Below, piece by piece: positions 33,939-43,501 of a DNA stretch of 64,000 nucleotides. A model generated the notes under the pieces. The model did not search any database, was not told where the DNA came from, and saw nothing but the letters and a program-made list of their open reading frames with translations. The stretch comes from Burkholderiales bacterium (GTDB lineage: Bacteria > Pseudomonadota > Gammaproteobacteria > Burkholderiales > Burkholderiaceae_C), in contig JAFKGD010000009.1 in assembly GCA_017307855.1 (NCBI GenBank), positions 62,001 to 126,000 of the forward strand, read 5' to 3'. A program made the position numbers and the translations under genes. The first letter of the stretch is position 1; the number at the start of each line of letters is the position of its first letter.

Positions 33939-35537
33939 TCAATGGCGGAAGTGGCGCACGCCGCTGAACACCATCGCCACGCCGCGCTCGTCGGCCGCGT
34001 CAATGACTTCCTGGTCACGCATGCTGCCGCCGGGCTGGATCACGCAGGTCGCGCCCGCGTCCACCACCACGTCGAGGCCGTCGCGGAACGGGAAGAAGGC
34101 GTCGCTGGCCACCACCGTCCCGGCCAGCGGCAGGCCGGCGTGCTCGGCCTTGATGCTGGCGATGCGGGCCGAGTCGAGCCGACTCATCTGGCCCGCGCCC
34201 ACGCCCATGGTCATGCCGTCCTTGCAGAAGACGATGGCGTTGCTCTTGACGAACTTGGCGACCTTCCAGGCGAACAACAGGTCCTGCAGCTCGGCCGGCG
34301 TGGGCTGCTTCTTCGTCACGACCTTAAGGTCGGACAGTTGCAGCTCGTGATTGTCAGCGGTCTGGATCAAGAGGCCCGAGCCGACGCGCTTGACGTCCAT
34401 GGCATTGCGGCCGTTGTCCCAGTCGGTGGCGCCACCCTTGGGCAGGTCGATCTGCAGGATGCGCACGTTCTGCTTGGCCTTGGTGGCCTGGAATACGGCC
34501 AGCGCTTCGGGCGAATAGCCCGGCGCCATCAGCACTTCGACGAACTGCTTGTTGACGGCTTCGGCCGTGGCCAGGTCGACCGGGCGGTTGAAGGCGATGA
34601 TGCCGCCGAAGGCCGAGGTGGAGTCGGTCTTGAACGCCTTGGCATAGGCTTCCAGGGCACTCGCACCGACAGCCACGCCGCAGGGGTTGGCATGCTTGAC
34701 GATCACGCAGGCGGGCGCGTCGAAGCTCTTCACGCATTCCCAGGCCGCATCGGCATCGGCGATGTTGTTGTAGCTGAGCTCCTTGCCCTGCAACTGCCTG
34801 GCCGTGACCAGCGAGCCGGGCGCGGGGTACAGGTCGCGGTAGAACGCCGCGTGCTGGTGCGGGTTCTCGCCGTAGCGCAGGTCCTGCAGCTTGACGAAGC
34901 GGCCGTTGCTCTGCGCCGGAAAGGCGCTGCGCTGCGGTGCGGGCTGGCCGATGCTGGCTTCGAAATCGATGGCCGACAGGTAATCGCTGATGGCGCCGTC
35001 GTAGTCGGCGATGCGGTTGAAGGCCGCCACTGACAGGGCGAACTTCGTCTTCTGCGTGATACCGCCGGCCTTCAGCTCGGCCAGCACGCCCGCGTACTGA
35101 GAAGCGTCGGTCAGTACCGCGACATCCTTCCAGTTCTTGGCGGCGCTGCGCACCATGGCCGGGCCGCCGATGTCGATGTTCTCGATCGCGTCCTCCAGCG
35201 TGCAGCCGGCCTTGGCCACGGTGGATTCGAACGGATAGAGGTTGACGGCCAGGATATCGATCGTGTCGATGCCGTGCTGCTCGATGGCTTGCACGTGCGC
35301 GGGCAGGTCGCGGCGCGCGAGCAGACCGCCGTGGATCTTGGGGTGCAGCGTCTTCACGCGGCCGTCGAGCATTTCGGGGAAGCCCGTGTGCTCGGCCACT
35401 TCGGTGACGGGCAGGCCGGCATCGGCCAGCAGCTTCGCGGTGCCGCCGGTGGACAGCAGCCGCACGCCCAGCGCGTGCAGCGCCTGCGCGAATTCGAGGA
35501 TGCCGGTCTTGTCGGAGACGGAGATCAGTGCGTTCAT
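33939..35537 (-). CDS. purH: bifunctional AICAR transformylase/IMP cyclohydrolase
   Basis: 532 residues from ATG 35537 ([20 protein letters not shown]), the usual N-terminus. The IMP cyclohydrolase domain covers about residues 1-195 ([47 protein letters not shown]). The AICAR transformylase domain follows with [41 protein letters not shown] and the C-terminal [20 protein letters not shown]. It catalyses the last two steps of IMP synthesis. fis and dusB lie upstream in the same direction, so dusB-fis-purH may be one transcript. Confidence 0.97.
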   Translation of the reverse strand: MNALISVSDKTGILEFAQALHALGVRLLSTGGTAKLLADAGLPVTEVAEHTGFPEMLDGRVKTLHPKIHGGLLARRDLPAHVQAIEQHGIDTIDILAVNLYPFESTVAKAGCTLEDAIENIDIGGPAMVRSAAKNWKDVAVLTDASQYAGVLAELKAGGITQKTKFALSVAAFNRIADYDGAISDYLSAIDFEASIGQPAPQRSAFPAQSNGRFVKLQDLRYGENPHQHAAFYRDLYPAPGSLVTARQLQGKELSYNNIADADAAWECVKSFDAPACVIVKHANPCGVAVGASALEAYAKAFKTDSTSAFGGIIAFNRPVDLATAEAVNKQFVEVLMAPGYSPEALAVFQATKAKQNVRILQIDLPKGGATDWDNGRNAMDVKRVGSGLLIQTADNHELQLSDLKVVTKKQPTPAELQDLLFAWKVAKFVKSNAIVFCKDGMTMGVGAGQMSRLDSARIASIKAEHAGLPLAGTVVASDAFFPFRDGLDVVVDAGATCVIQPGGSMRDQEVIDAADERGVAMVFSGVRHFRH

Positions 35538-35600
35538 GGAAAGGCCACGGTTGAAGTTGCGGATTCGGTTCATGGGCCGCGGTGCGCGGCCCCGGGCAGG

Positions 35601-35840
35601 TCAGCCCTTGAGCAGGCGGTGTTCGAGCAGCTTCTTGCGCAGCGTGTTGCGGTTGAGGCCCAGCCATTCGGCGGCGCGCGACTGGTTGCCCTCGGCGTGG
35701 CGCATCACCACCTCGAGCAGCGGCTTCTCCACCACCTTGACCATCATGTCGTACATGCCGTCGGGCTCGGTGCCGCGCAAGTCGCGCAGATAGCCTTCCA
35801 GGCTGTCGCGCACGCAATCCTCGATCTGTTTCTTGCTCAT
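35601..35840 (-). CDS. fis: Fis family nucleoid/transcription protein
   Basis: 79 residues from ATG 35840, 7 nt after the dusB stop. The C-terminal HTH is clear: VVMRHAEGNQSRAAEWLGLN followed by RNTLRKKLLEHRL. The N-terminal helices form the dimer. Fis bends DNA and controls rRNA, recombination and supercoiling. dusB-fis is a conserved operon in proteobacteria. Confidence 0.95.
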   Translation of the reverse strand: MSKKQIEDCVRDSLEGYLRDLRGTEPDGMYDMMVKVVEKPLLEVVMRHAEGNQSRAAEWLGLNRNTLRKKLLEHRLLKG

Positions 35841-35847
35841 GTCTTTG

Positions 35848-36906
35848 TCATGCGGCGACGTCGGCCGCCCTTCCCCTGTGTCTTGAATCTTCTGTCGGCG
35901 CCGCCACGGCTTCGGGCAGGCGGTCGGCCGCATCGGCCAGTTGCGCGAAGAACGACGCCACCGCAGCCAGCTGGCCGGGCGCATCGTCGATCGTGTTCAT
36001 GTGGTCGCGGAAAGCCTCGCCGCCCGGGAGGTCGCGCACGTACCACCCGATGTGCTTGCGCGCGCTGCGAACCCCGGTGAACTCGCCATAGAGCGAATAG
36101 TGGTCCTCGAGGTGATCGACGAGGACACGGCGCACCTCCGCCACCAGCGGCGGCGCGAGCAGCTCACCGGTGGCCAGGTAGTGCGCAACCTCGCGGAAGA
36201 TCCAGGGCCGGCCCTGCGCGGCGCGACCGATCATGACGGCGTCCGCGCCCGTATGGGCCAGCACCTGGCGCGCCTTGCGGGGCGAGTCGATGTCGCCGTT
36301 GGCCACCACGGGCACGCCCACGGCGGCCTTGACGGCAGCGATGGTGTCGTACTCGGCATGCCCCTTGTAGCCCTGCTCGCGCGTGCGACCGTGTACGGTC
36401 AGCATGCGGATGCCCACACCCTCGAACGCGCGCGCCAGCGCCACGGCGTTGCGGCCACTGTCGCTCCAGCCGGTACGCATCTTGAGCGTGACGGGCACGC
36501 CCAACGGTTCGCAGGCGCGAACCACGGCTTCGGCGATGGCGATGGCCAGCGGCTCGTCCTGCATCAGCGCCGAGCCGGCCCACTTGTTGCACACCTTCTT
36601 CGCCGGGCAGCCCATGTTGATGTCGATGATCTGCGCGCCGCGTTCGACGTTGTAGACGGCGGCCTCGGCCATCATCTGCGCCTCGGTGCCGGCGATCTGC
36701 ACGGCGATGGGCGCGGCCTCGCCATCGTGGTTGGCGCGGCGCGAAGTCTTGAGGCTGTTCCAGAGGTCGCGGCGCGACGTCACCATCTCGCTGACCGCAT
36801 AGCCCGCGCCGAACTGGCGCGCCAGGCGCCGGTACGGCCGGTCGGTCACGCCCGCCATCGGCGCGGCGAAGACGTTGTTCGCCAGGGAATAGGGGCCGAT
36901 GTTCAT
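35848..36906 (-). CDS. dusB: tRNA-dihydrouridine synthase B
   Basis: 352 residues. An FMN-dependent TIM barrel with APMAGVTDRPYRRLARQFGA, the catalytic Cys in INMGCPAKKVCNKWAGSAL, LKMRTGWSD, LTVHGRTREQGYKG, VVANGDIDSP and GADAVMIGRAAQGRPWIF. It reduces uridines in the D-loop of tRNA. The C-terminal about 60 residues are the helical RNA-binding domain plus a polar tail. It is upstream of fis. TACAAT on the minus strand at 36978-36983 is a candidate -10 element about 70 nt upstream. Confidence 0.96.
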   Translation of the reverse strand: MNIGPYSLANNVFAAPMAGVTDRPYRRLARQFGAGYAVSEMVTSRRDLWNSLKTSRRANHDGEAAPIAVQIAGTEAQMMAEAAVYNVERGAQIIDINMGCPAKKVCNKWAGSALMQDEPLAIAIAEAVVRACEPLGVPVTLKMRTGWSDSGRNAVALARAFEGVGIRMLTVHGRTREQGYKGHAEYDTIAAVKAAVGVPVVANGDIDSPRKARQVLAHTGADAVMIGRAAQGRPWIFREVAHYLATGELLAPPLVAEVRRVLVDHLEDHYSLYGEFTGVRSARKHIGWYVRDLPGGEAFRDHMNTIDDAPGQLAAVASFFAQLADAADRLPEAVAAPTEDSRHRGRAADVAA

Positions 36907-37093
36907 GACGGGAGGTGGGGCTGCCGCAGGGTGCGGCAGGAAGAGCGCAACAAGGTGCCTGAAAAAAACGAGGCACGATTGTATCTGCCTAAAATTTCAG
37001 CAGCCGGAATGGCGGATCGGTGTTTGCCCGGCTTGGCGTGCGCGCCCTGTCCTACCCTGGCCGTACTCAGCGCTTCCTATACTGGTCGCCCTG

Positions 37094-37573
37094 ATGGACA
37101 CGCCCTGGATCGCCTCCCTGCTCTCGCTGCTCGCCCTGCCGCAGTACGGCTTGTCGGGGCTGTTCTTCGCCTCGTTCCTCTCGGCCACGCTGCTGCCCAT
37201 CGGCTCCGAGCCGATCCTGTTCGGCCTGCTGCAACTCAATCCGTCTTTGCTGTGGCCTGCCATCTTCGTGGCCACGGCCGGCAACACGCTGGGCGGGGCG
37301 GTGGACTGGTGGATGGGTTATGGCGCGCACAAGGCGGTCGACCGTTACAGCCACTCTTCACATCACACCCGCGCGCTCGACTGGCTCAGGCGGCTGGGTC
37401 CCAAGGCCTGCCTGCTATCGTGGCTGCCACTGGTGGGCGATCCGCTGTGCGCCGTGGCCGGCTGGCTGCGCATGCCGTTCTGGCCGTGCCTCATGTACAT
37501 GGCCATCGGCAAGTTCGCGCGCTACGTGGTGATGACGCTGGCGCTGCTCTACATGTTCCCGGCGCAGCTCTGA
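37094..37573 (+). CDS. yqaA: YqaA family inner-membrane protein (DedA-related)
   Basis: 159 residues with about four membrane segments: GLFFASFLSATLLPIGSEPI, LWPAIFVATAGNTLGGAVDW, a polar loop (DRYSHSSHHTRALDWLRR), and PFWPCLMYMAIGKFARYVVM. The YqaA signatures GSEP and GNTLGG are present. Members of this DedA/VTT-like group may move lipids, but YqaA itself is uncharacterised. ATG 37094 was chosen; TATACT lies at 37078-37083 and there is no SD. The gene ends 1 nt from the convergent GST gene. Confidence 0.85.
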   Translation: MDTPWIASLLSLLALPQYGLSGLFFASFLSATLLPIGSEPILFGLLQLNPSLLWPAIFVATAGNTLGGAVDWWMGYGAHKAVDRYSHSSHHTRALDWLRRLGPKACLLSWLPLVGDPLCAVAGWLRMPFWPCLMYMAIGKFARYVVMTLALLYMFPAQL

Positions 37574-37574
37574 A

Positions 37575-38240
37575 TCAGACGATGCCGTAGGGCCCGCCCT
37601 TTTCCAGCGCGCGCTGGTAGGCGGGCCGCGCGTGGATGCGCGCCAGCCAGTCCATGAGCCGAGGCCGGCCCGCATCGAGGCCGCCCCGCGCCGAGGCCGC
37701 CTCGAGGGGAAAACTCATCTGGATGTCCGCTGCCGTGAATTCGCTGCCGGCGAACCACTCACGCGTCGCGAGCTCGCCTTCCAGAAAGTCGAGATGCTGG
37801 CGGATCTGCGGCAGCACGAAGCTGTTGCGCGTGCGGCCCGCAATGGCCTTCGCGAAGGGCCGGATCGGCCACGGCGCGCGACGCTCGATCTGATCGAACA
37901 CCAGCTTGAGCAGCAGCGGCGGCATGGCCGAGCCTTCGGCGTAGTGCATGAAGTAGCGATAGCGCAGCGCGTCGGGCGTGCCGGCAACGGGCGCGAGGCG
38001 GCCGCCACCATGGCGCTCGACCAGGTATTCGAGGATGGCGCCGGACTCCGCAACGGTGGCGTCGCCGTCGGTGATGACCGGTGACTTGCCCAGCGGATGC
38101 ACTGCGCGCAGCTCGGGCGGCGCCAGCAGCGTCTTCGGGTTTCGCTGGTAGTGGCGGACTTCGTAGGGGATGTCCAGCTCCTCCATGAGCCAGAGCACGC
38201 GCTGCGAGCGCGAATTGTTGAGGTGGTGCAGGACGATCAT
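37575..38240 (-). CDS. glutathione S-transferase family protein
   Basis: 221 residues from ATG 38240 (MIVLHHLNNSRSQRVLWLME). The N-terminal thioredoxin-like domain includes the catalytic-position Ser/Asn region NNSRSQRVLW and VHPLGKSPVITDGDATVAES (cis-Pro and the ES glutathione motif). The C-terminal all-alpha domain includes FTAADIQMSFPLE with the N-capping box. It conjugates glutathione to electrophiles or acts as a peroxidase; the substrate is unknown. It is convergent with yqaA and divergent from the PHP gene. Confidence 0.9.
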   Translation of the reverse strand: MIVLHHLNNSRSQRVLWLMEELDIPYEVRHYQRNPKTLLAPPELRAVHPLGKSPVITDGDATVAESGAILEYLVERHGGGRLAPVAGTPDALRYRYFMHYAEGSAMPPLLLKLVFDQIERRAPWPIRPFAKAIAGRTRNSFVLPQIRQHLDFLEGELATREWFAGSEFTAADIQMSFPLEAASARGGLDAGRPRLMDWLARIHARPAYQRALEKGGPYGIV

Positions 38241-38329
38241 CCCGGCATGGTGCAGCAGCGCGGGAAACCGCACAAGCACGCGGTTACAGCCCGCCGGCAA
38301 GGGATTGGCCCGCCGCCTAAAATGCAGGG

Positions 38330-39184
38330 GTGCCCGACATCCTGAACGCCGACCTGCATTGCCATTCCGTGGTCTCCGACGGCACGCTCACTCCCGAGCA
38401 GCTGGCCGGGCGGGCCGCCGCCAACGGGGTCGAACTGTGGGCGTTGACCGACCACGACGAGATCGGTGGCCAGCACCGCGCTGCAGCGGCTGCCCGTGCC
38501 CACGGCATGCGCTACCTCACGGGCACCGAGATTTCGGTCACCTTCGCGGGCGAGACGGTGCACATCGTGGGGCTGGGCTTCGATGCCGACGACGCAGCCA
38601 TGCGCGAGGGGCTGTTCGACACACGCGGTGGCCGCGGCAAGCGGGCGCAGGAGATGTCGGAGCAACTGGCGCGCGTGGGCATCCATGGCGCCTACGAAGG
38701 CGCGCTGCGGTTCGTGGGCAATCCCGAGCTGATCTCGCGCACGCACTTCGCGCGCTTCCTGGTGGAATCAGGCATCTGCCGCGACACGCCCGAGGTGTTC
38801 CGCAAGTACCTCACCGAAGGCAAGCCCGGGTACGTGGAACACCGCTGGGCCAGCCTGCGCGACGCGGTGCACTGGATCACCGACGCCGGCGGCATGGCCG
38901 TCATCGCCCATCCGGGCCGCTACAACTTCACCGCCAACGAGGAATACGCGCTGTTCACCGAATTCAAGGCCCATGGTGGCCGTGGGGTCGAGGTGGTCAC
39001 CGGCAGTCACACCCCGCAGGAATACGTGAAGTACGCCGCGGTGGCCACCGAGTTCGGCCTGGCCGCCTCGCGCGGCAGCGATTTCCACAGCCCCGACGAG
39101 AGCCACACCGACCTGGGCCGGCTGCCGCCACTGCCCGGCGGCCTCACGCCCGTATGGGAACTGATGGAAGACCGCTTCCTGTGA
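38330..39184 (+). CDS. PHP domain metal-dependent nuclease/phosphoesterase (YciV/RNase AM type)
   Basis: 284 residues from GTG 38330; there is no in-frame ATG nearby. PHP metal ligands: ADLHCHSVVSDGTLTPEQL (HxH near 10-12), LTDHDEIGG, GTEISVTF, AVIAHPGRYN and SDFHSPDESH. In E. coli this family (YciV/RNase AM) removes 3'-5' bisphosphate nucleotides or trims 5' ends of rRNA. The order PHP-EamA-yciO resembles the E. coli yciV-yciO operon. TAAAAT (38318-38323) 6 nt before the GTG suggests a leaderless mRNA. Confidence 0.88.
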   Translation: MPDILNADLHCHSVVSDGTLTPEQLAGRAAANGVELWALTDHDEIGGQHRAAAAARAHGMRYLTGTEISVTFAGETVHIVGLGFDADDAAMREGLFDTRGGRGKRAQEMSEQLARVGIHGAYEGALRFVGNPELISRTHFARFLVESGICRDTPEVFRKYLTEGKPGYVEHRWASLRDAVHWITDAGGMAVIAHPGRYNFTANEEYALFTEFKAHGGRGVEVVTGSHTPQEYVKYAAVATEFGLAASRGSDFHSPDESHTDLGRLPPLPGGLTPVWELMEDRFL

Positions 39185-40098
39185 CGCCCTACGGACGCCC
39201 GCTGGCGGGCATCGTCTTCGCGGTGCTCGCCGTCGCCAGCTTCGCCGTGCTGGATACCGCCACCAAGGTGGCGAGCCTCACCATTCCCGTGATGATGGCC
39301 CTGTGGTTCCGCTACGCCTTCCAGGCGTTCGCCACTTCGGCCGTGCTGATACCGCGCGAGGGAATGGCCGCGGCCTTCCGCACCAGCCACCCCCGCTTCC
39401 AGTTGTTGCGTGGCGTGCTGTTGCTGGCCACGAGCGTGTTCGCCTACTTCAGCCTCAAGTTCATGCCGGTGGGCGAGTTCACCGCCATCGTGATGATCGT
39501 GCCGCTGGTGGTCACGCTGCTGGCCGCCACTTCGCTGGGCGAACGGGTGTCGCCGCTGCGCTGGATCCTGGTGGCCGGCGGTTTCACGGGCGCCATGGTC
39601 ATCATCCGGCCGGGCGGCGAAGGTTTCAGCTGGGCGATGCTGCTGCCACTGGGCCTGGTGGCCTCGAACTCCTGGTTCCAGATGCTGACCAGCCGCATGG
39701 CGCGCACCGAGAATCCGCTGACCACCCACCTCTACACCGGCTGGATCGGCCTGGTGCTCACCAGCGTGCTGGTGCCTTTCGTCTGGATCACGCCGGCCAC
39801 GACGGTGGAATGGGTGGCCCTGCTTCTGATGGGCCTGATGGCGACGGTGGGTCACTTCCTGCTGATCCTGGCCTACACGAGCGCGCCAGCCTCGTGGATC
39901 ACGCCTTATCTCTACTTCCAGATCGCCTTCGCGATGCTGGGCGGCTGGCTGGTGTTCTCGCACCTGCCCGACCGCTATTCCGTGGCTGGCATCGCCCTCA
40001 TCGCCGTCTGCGGCGTGGCCGGAGGCTGGCTGACGATGCACGAGGCGCGCCAGCAACGCCGTTCTGCGCAGCTGCCCGTGCAACCGATAGAGAGCTAG
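39181..40098 (+). CDS. EamA/DMT superfamily transporter
   Basis: 305 residues starting at GTG 39181, which overlaps the previous stop (GTGA). About ten membrane helices form two EamA repeats; the first includes FRYAFQAF, LKFMPVGEFTAIVMIVPLV and LGERVSPLRW, and the second LLILAYTSAPASWITPYLY and QIAFAMLGGWLVF. Substrate unknown: members export amino acids, nucleosides or drugs. It sits between the PHP gene and yciO in a coupled operon. Confidence 0.9.
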   Translation: MTPYGRPLAGIVFAVLAVASFAVLDTATKVASLTIPVMMALWFRYAFQAFATSAVLIPREGMAAAFRTSHPRFQLLRGVLLLATSVFAYFSLKFMPVGEFTAIVMIVPLVVTLLAATSLGERVSPLRWILVAGGFTGAMVIIRPGGEGFSWAMLLPLGLVASNSWFQMLTSRMARTENPLTTHLYTGWIGLVLTSVLVPFVWITPATTVEWVALLLMGLMATVGHFLLILAYTSAPASWITPYLYFQIAFAMLGGWLVFSHLPDRYSVAGIALIAVCGVAGGWLTMHEARQQRRSAQLPVQPIES

Positions 40099-40100
40099 AG

Positions 40101-40736
40101 ATGGCCCAGTACTTCGAAGTCCACCCCGAGAACCCGCAGCAGCGCCTGCTCAAGCAGGCGGCCGCCCTGCTGGCCAAGGGCGGCATCGTCGCCGTGCCGA
40201 CCGATTCCAGCTATGCCCTGGCCTGCCACCTCGACGACAAGGCAGCCGTCGACGCGCTGCGCCGCATCCGCCGGGTGGACGATCGCCATCACCTCACGCT
40301 GCTGTGCCGTGACCTGGCCGAGTTGTCGAGCTACGCGCGCGTGGACAACCGGCAGTACCGGCTGCTGAAGGCCGCCACGCCGGGCCCCTACACGTTCATC
40401 CTCGAAGCCACCAAGGAAGTGCCACGTCGCGTGAGCCATCCGCAGCGCAAGACCATCGGCCTGCGCGTGCCCGCGCACCGGGTGCTGGACGAATTGCTCG
40501 CCCTGCACGGCGAGCCGCTGCTGGCCACTACCTTGATCCCGCCCGGCGAGACCGACCCGCTCAACGACGCGGCCGAAATCCGCGAGCGCTTCGAGCACGA
40601 GCTGGCCGCGGTGATCGATGCCGGCGCCTGCGCCTCCGAGCCCACCACCGTGGTCGATCTTGTGCCGATGGGCACGGGCGGCGAGCCCGAACTCATCCGA
40701 CAGGGACGCGGCGAGCTGGGCCCGCTGGGGCTCTGA
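40101..40736 (+). CDS. L-threonylcarbamoyladenylate synthase family protein (YciO)
   Basis: 211 residues with the Sua5/YciO fold: GGIVAVPTDSSYALACHLDD, DDRHHLTLLCRDLAELSSYA, TPGPYTFILEATKEVPRR, GLRVPAHRV and PLLATTLIPPGE. Sua5/TsaC makes threonylcarbamoyl-AMP for tRNA t6A. YciO is a paralogue with weaker activity, so the name is by family only. It starts 2 nt after the EamA stop and ends before a strong bidirectional terminator. Confidence 0.88.
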   Translation: MAQYFEVHPENPQQRLLKQAAALLAKGGIVAVPTDSSYALACHLDDKAAVDALRRIRRVDDRHHLTLLCRDLAELSSYARVDNRQYRLLKAATPGPYTFILEATKEVPRRVSHPQRKTIGLRVPAHRVLDELLALHGEPLLATTLIPPGETDPLNDAAEIRERFEHELAAVIDAGACASEPTTVVDLVPMGTGGEPELIRQGRGELGPLGL

Positions 40737-40752
40737 GCCGTCACCGCTGAAA

Positions 40753-40783
40753 GCAGAAAGCCCCGCGATGCGGGGCTTTCTGC
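40753..40783. terminator. bidirectional intrinsic terminator
   Basis: A perfect 14-bp stem with arms at 40753-40766 (GCAGAAAGCCCCGC) and 40770-40783 and a GAT loop. The arms contain AAAG/CTTT, so each strand ends in a T-rich segment. It separates convergent yciO (stop 40736) and tldD (stop 40785). Confidence 0.85.
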
Positions 40784-40784
40784 G

Positions 40785-42245
40785 TCAGGCCGTTCCGCCG
40801 ACGGTCAGCCCGTCGATGCGCAAGGTGGGCTGCCCCACCCCCACCGGCACGCTCTGCCCTTCCTTGCCGCAGGTGCCCACGCCGGTGTCGAGCTGCATGT
40901 CGTTGCCGATCATGGTCACGCGTGTGAGCGCGTCGGGGCCGTTGCCGACGATGGTGGCGCCCTTCACGGGGTAGAGGATCTTGCCGTTCTCGACCCAGAA
41001 CGCCTCGCTGGCCGAGAACACGAACTTGCCGCTGGTGATGTCCACCTGACCGCCGCCGAAATTGGTGGCGTACAGCCCCTTCTTCATGCTGGCAACGATC
41101 TCGCCCGGATCCTTGTCGCCGCCAAGCATGTAGGTATTGGTCATGCGCGGCATCGGCACGTGCGCATAGCTCTCGCGGCGTCCGTTGCCGGTGGGCGCCA
41201 CCTTCATCAGCCGCGCATTCATCGAATCCTGGATATAGCCCTTGAGGATGCCGTCCTCGATCAGCACGTTGCGCTGGCTGGCGTTGCCCTCGTCGTCGAC
41301 GTTGAGCGAGCCGCGACGGTCGGCCAGCGTGCCGTCGTCCAGCACGGTGACGCCCCTGGCCGCCACGCGCTGGCCGATGCGGCCCGAGAAAGCCGACGAG
41401 CCCTTGCGGTTGAAGTCACCTTCCAGGCCATGGCCGATGGCCTCGTGCAGCAGCACGCCAGGCCAGCCCGGACCAAGCACCACGGTCATCTCGCCGGCCG
41501 GCGCGGGACGCGCGTCGAGGTTGGTCAGTGCGGCCGTGACGGCGGCTGTCACGTATTCGGTGATGAGCGCCTCGTCGAAGTGCGCGAGGCCGAAGCGCCC
41601 GCCGCCGCCGCCCGAGCCCATCTCGCGGCGGCCACCCTGCTCGGCGATGACGGTGACCGACAGCCGCACCAGTGGCCGCACGTCGGCCGCCAGGGTGCCG
41701 TCGGCGCGGGCCACCAGCACCACGTCGTACTCGCTGGCCAGGCCGGCCATCACCTGCACCACGCGGGGATCGCGCGCACGGGCCATCTGCTCCACGTGTT
41801 CGAGCAGCCGGACCTTGGCCGTGCTGTCGAGCGTGGCGATCGGGTCGAGCCCGTCGTAGAGCGACCGGCTGCCCGCGACACGGCGGGCGGGTGTCTTCAC
41901 GCGCGCCGTCTTGCCCGCCGTGGCGATGGCACGCACGGTGCGCGCGGCATCGAGCAGCGAGGCCTCGGAGATGTCGTCGGAATAGGCGAAGGCGGTCTTC
42001 TCGCCGCTCACGGCCCGCACGCCCACGCCCTGGTCGATGCTGAACGAGCCCGTCTTGACGATGCCTTCTTCCAGGCTCCAGCCCTCGTGGCGGGTGTACT
42101 GGAAGTACAGGTCGGCATCGTCGACCCGGTGCGCCCGGATCTCGGCCAGCGCGCGCGTGAGGTGGGATTCGTCCAGCCCGAACGGCGTGAGAAGCAGCTT
42201 CTGCGCCGTGGCCAGGCGCTCCAGGGTAGGTTCGCGGGAAATCAT
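40785..42245 (-). CDS. tldD: TldD metalloprotease
   Basis: 486 residues from ATG 42245; the overlapping GTG one codon before is possible. It contains the metalloprotease motif HEAIGHGLEGD (about residue 265), VTVLDDGTLADRRGSLNVDD, GILKGYIQDSMNARLM, SYAHVPMPRMTNTY and GLYATNFGGGQVDITSGKF. With TldE (PmbA) it degrades unfolded peptides and matures microcin/CcdA-type substrates. No tldE lies nearby, as is usual. The gene upstream, rodA, is on the same strand, 43 nt away. Confidence 0.95.
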   Translation of the reverse strand: MISREPTLERLATAQKLLLTPFGLDESHLTRALAEIRAHRVDDADLYFQYTRHEGWSLEEGIVKTGSFSIDQGVGVRAVSGEKTAFAYSDDISEASLLDAARTVRAIATAGKTARVKTPARRVAGSRSLYDGLDPIATLDSTAKVRLLEHVEQMARARDPRVVQVMAGLASEYDVVLVARADGTLAADVRPLVRLSVTVIAEQGGRREMGSGGGGGRFGLAHFDEALITEYVTAAVTAALTNLDARPAPAGEMTVVLGPGWPGVLLHEAIGHGLEGDFNRKGSSAFSGRIGQRVAARGVTVLDDGTLADRRGSLNVDDEGNASQRNVLIEDGILKGYIQDSMNARLMKVAPTGNGRRESYAHVPMPRMTNTYMLGGDKDPGEIVASMKKGLYATNFGGGQVDITSGKFVFSASEAFWVENGKILYPVKGATIVGNGPDALTRVTMIGNDMQLDTGVGTCGKEGQSVPVGVGQPTLRIDGLTVGGTA

Positions 42246-42288
42246 CACGGGATTCTAGGACCGCCCCGATCCCCGCGCAGGAAAAGGT

Positions 42289-43446
42289 CTAGGTCTGTAT
42301 CAATCGCCGGGATCGGGCGATCGACATCAGGATCCCCAGCGCCAGCCCCAGCGTGACCATGGCGGTGCCGCCGTAGCTGATGAACGGCAGCGGGACACCC
42401 ACCACGGGCAGGATGCCGCTGACCATGCCCATGTTCACGAAGGCGTAGGTGAAGAAGATCATGCTGACGGCCCCCGCCAGCAGGCGCGAGAACAGCATGG
42501 GCGCCTCCAGCGCGATCATCAGCCCGCGGCACACCAGGAAGATGAAGCCCACCAGCAGGATCAGGTTGCCGGCCAGGCCGAATTCCTCGGAGTAGGCCGC
42601 GAAGATGAAGTCGGTGGTGCGCTCGGGAATGAACTCCAGGTGCGTCTGCGTGCCCTGCATGAATCCCTTGCCGAAGACGCCGCCCGAGCCGATGGCGATC
42701 ATCCCCTGGATGATGTGGAAGCCCTTGCCCAGCGGATCCTGGCGCGGATCGAGCAGGGTGCAGATGCGCTGCTGCTGGTAGGCGTGCAGCACCGGCCAGC
42801 GGTTGCCCTGTTCGCACAACTGCGGCTCGAATCCCACCAGCAGCGCGATGCCGACGAGGCCCACGATCACCGGCGGCAACACCAGCTTCCACGACAGGCC
42901 GGCGAAGAAGATCACCGACAGACCGGCCGCCAGCACCAGCAGCGACGTACCCAGGTCGGGCTGTTTCATGATCAGGCCCACCGGGATCATAAGCAGCAGC
43001 CCGCCGGCCAGGAAGTCGATCGGGCGCAACTGCCCCTCGCGCTTGTGGAACCACCAGGCCAGCATGAGCGGCGTGGCGATCTTGAGGATTTCGCTGGGCT
43101 GGATCACGATGACGCCGGTGTTGAGCCAGCGCGTGGCGCCCTTGCGGGTAATGCCGAACAGCTCGACGGCGATCAGCAGCAGCACGCCCACGGTGTAGAG
43201 CGGCACGGCGAACTGCATCAGCCGCTGCGGCGGCACCTGCGCCACCACGAACATGATGAAGCCGGCCAGCAGCATGTTGCGGCCGTGGTCGACGAACCGG
43301 GTGCCGTGGTCGAACCCCGAGGAATACATGGCCGTCAGGCCGGCCGCGCACAACAGGAAGATGGCGAAGGCCAGCGGGCCGTCGAACCCCTGGAAGACCG
43401 GCAACACGCGTTGCAGGAGCGGCGGGCGATCGATCACGGCTGACAT
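42289..43446 (-). CDS. rodA: RodA SEDS peptidoglycan glycosyltransferase
   Basis: 385 residues, about ten membrane helices. SEDS family blocks are seen: GATRWLNTGVIVIQPSEILK, KQPDLGTSLLVLAAG, GSGGVFGKGFMQGTQTHLEF with IPERTTDFIFAAYSEEFGL, and VPLPFISYGGTAMVTLGLAL. It polymerises glycan for rod-shaped growth with PBP2. A second SEDS gene, ftsW, is at the right end of the window. No mreB or mrdA lies adjacent in view. GATAAT on the minus strand (43455-43460) 8 nt before the ATG is a likely -10. Confidence 0.95.
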   Translation of the reverse strand: MSAVIDRPPLLQRVLPVFQGFDGPLAFAIFLLCAAGLTAMYSSGFDHGTRFVDHGRNMLLAGFIMFVVAQVPPQRLMQFAVPLYTVGVLLLIAVELFGITRKGATRWLNTGVIVIQPSEILKIATPLMLAWWFHKREGQLRPIDFLAGGLLLMIPVGLIMKQPDLGTSLLVLAAGLSVIFFAGLSWKLVLPPVIVGLVGIALLVGFEPQLCEQGNRWPVLHAYQQQRICTLLDPRQDPLGKGFHIIQGMIAIGSGGVFGKGFMQGTQTHLEFIPERTTDFIFAAYSEEFGLAGNLILLVGFIFLVCRGLMIALEAPMLFSRLLAGAVSMIFFTYAFVNMGMVSGILPVVGVPLPFISYGGTAMVTLGLALGILMSIARSRRLIQT

Positions 43447-43501
43447 GGGCCGCGATTATCCGCCCGCCGGAGCGCGACCCGGCCGATGGCATCATGCAGC
43501 G

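Noticed and set aside
41160..42356. 398-codon plus-strand frame opposite tldD
   Set aside because: It is a shadow of tldD, with no RBS and no recognisable motif.
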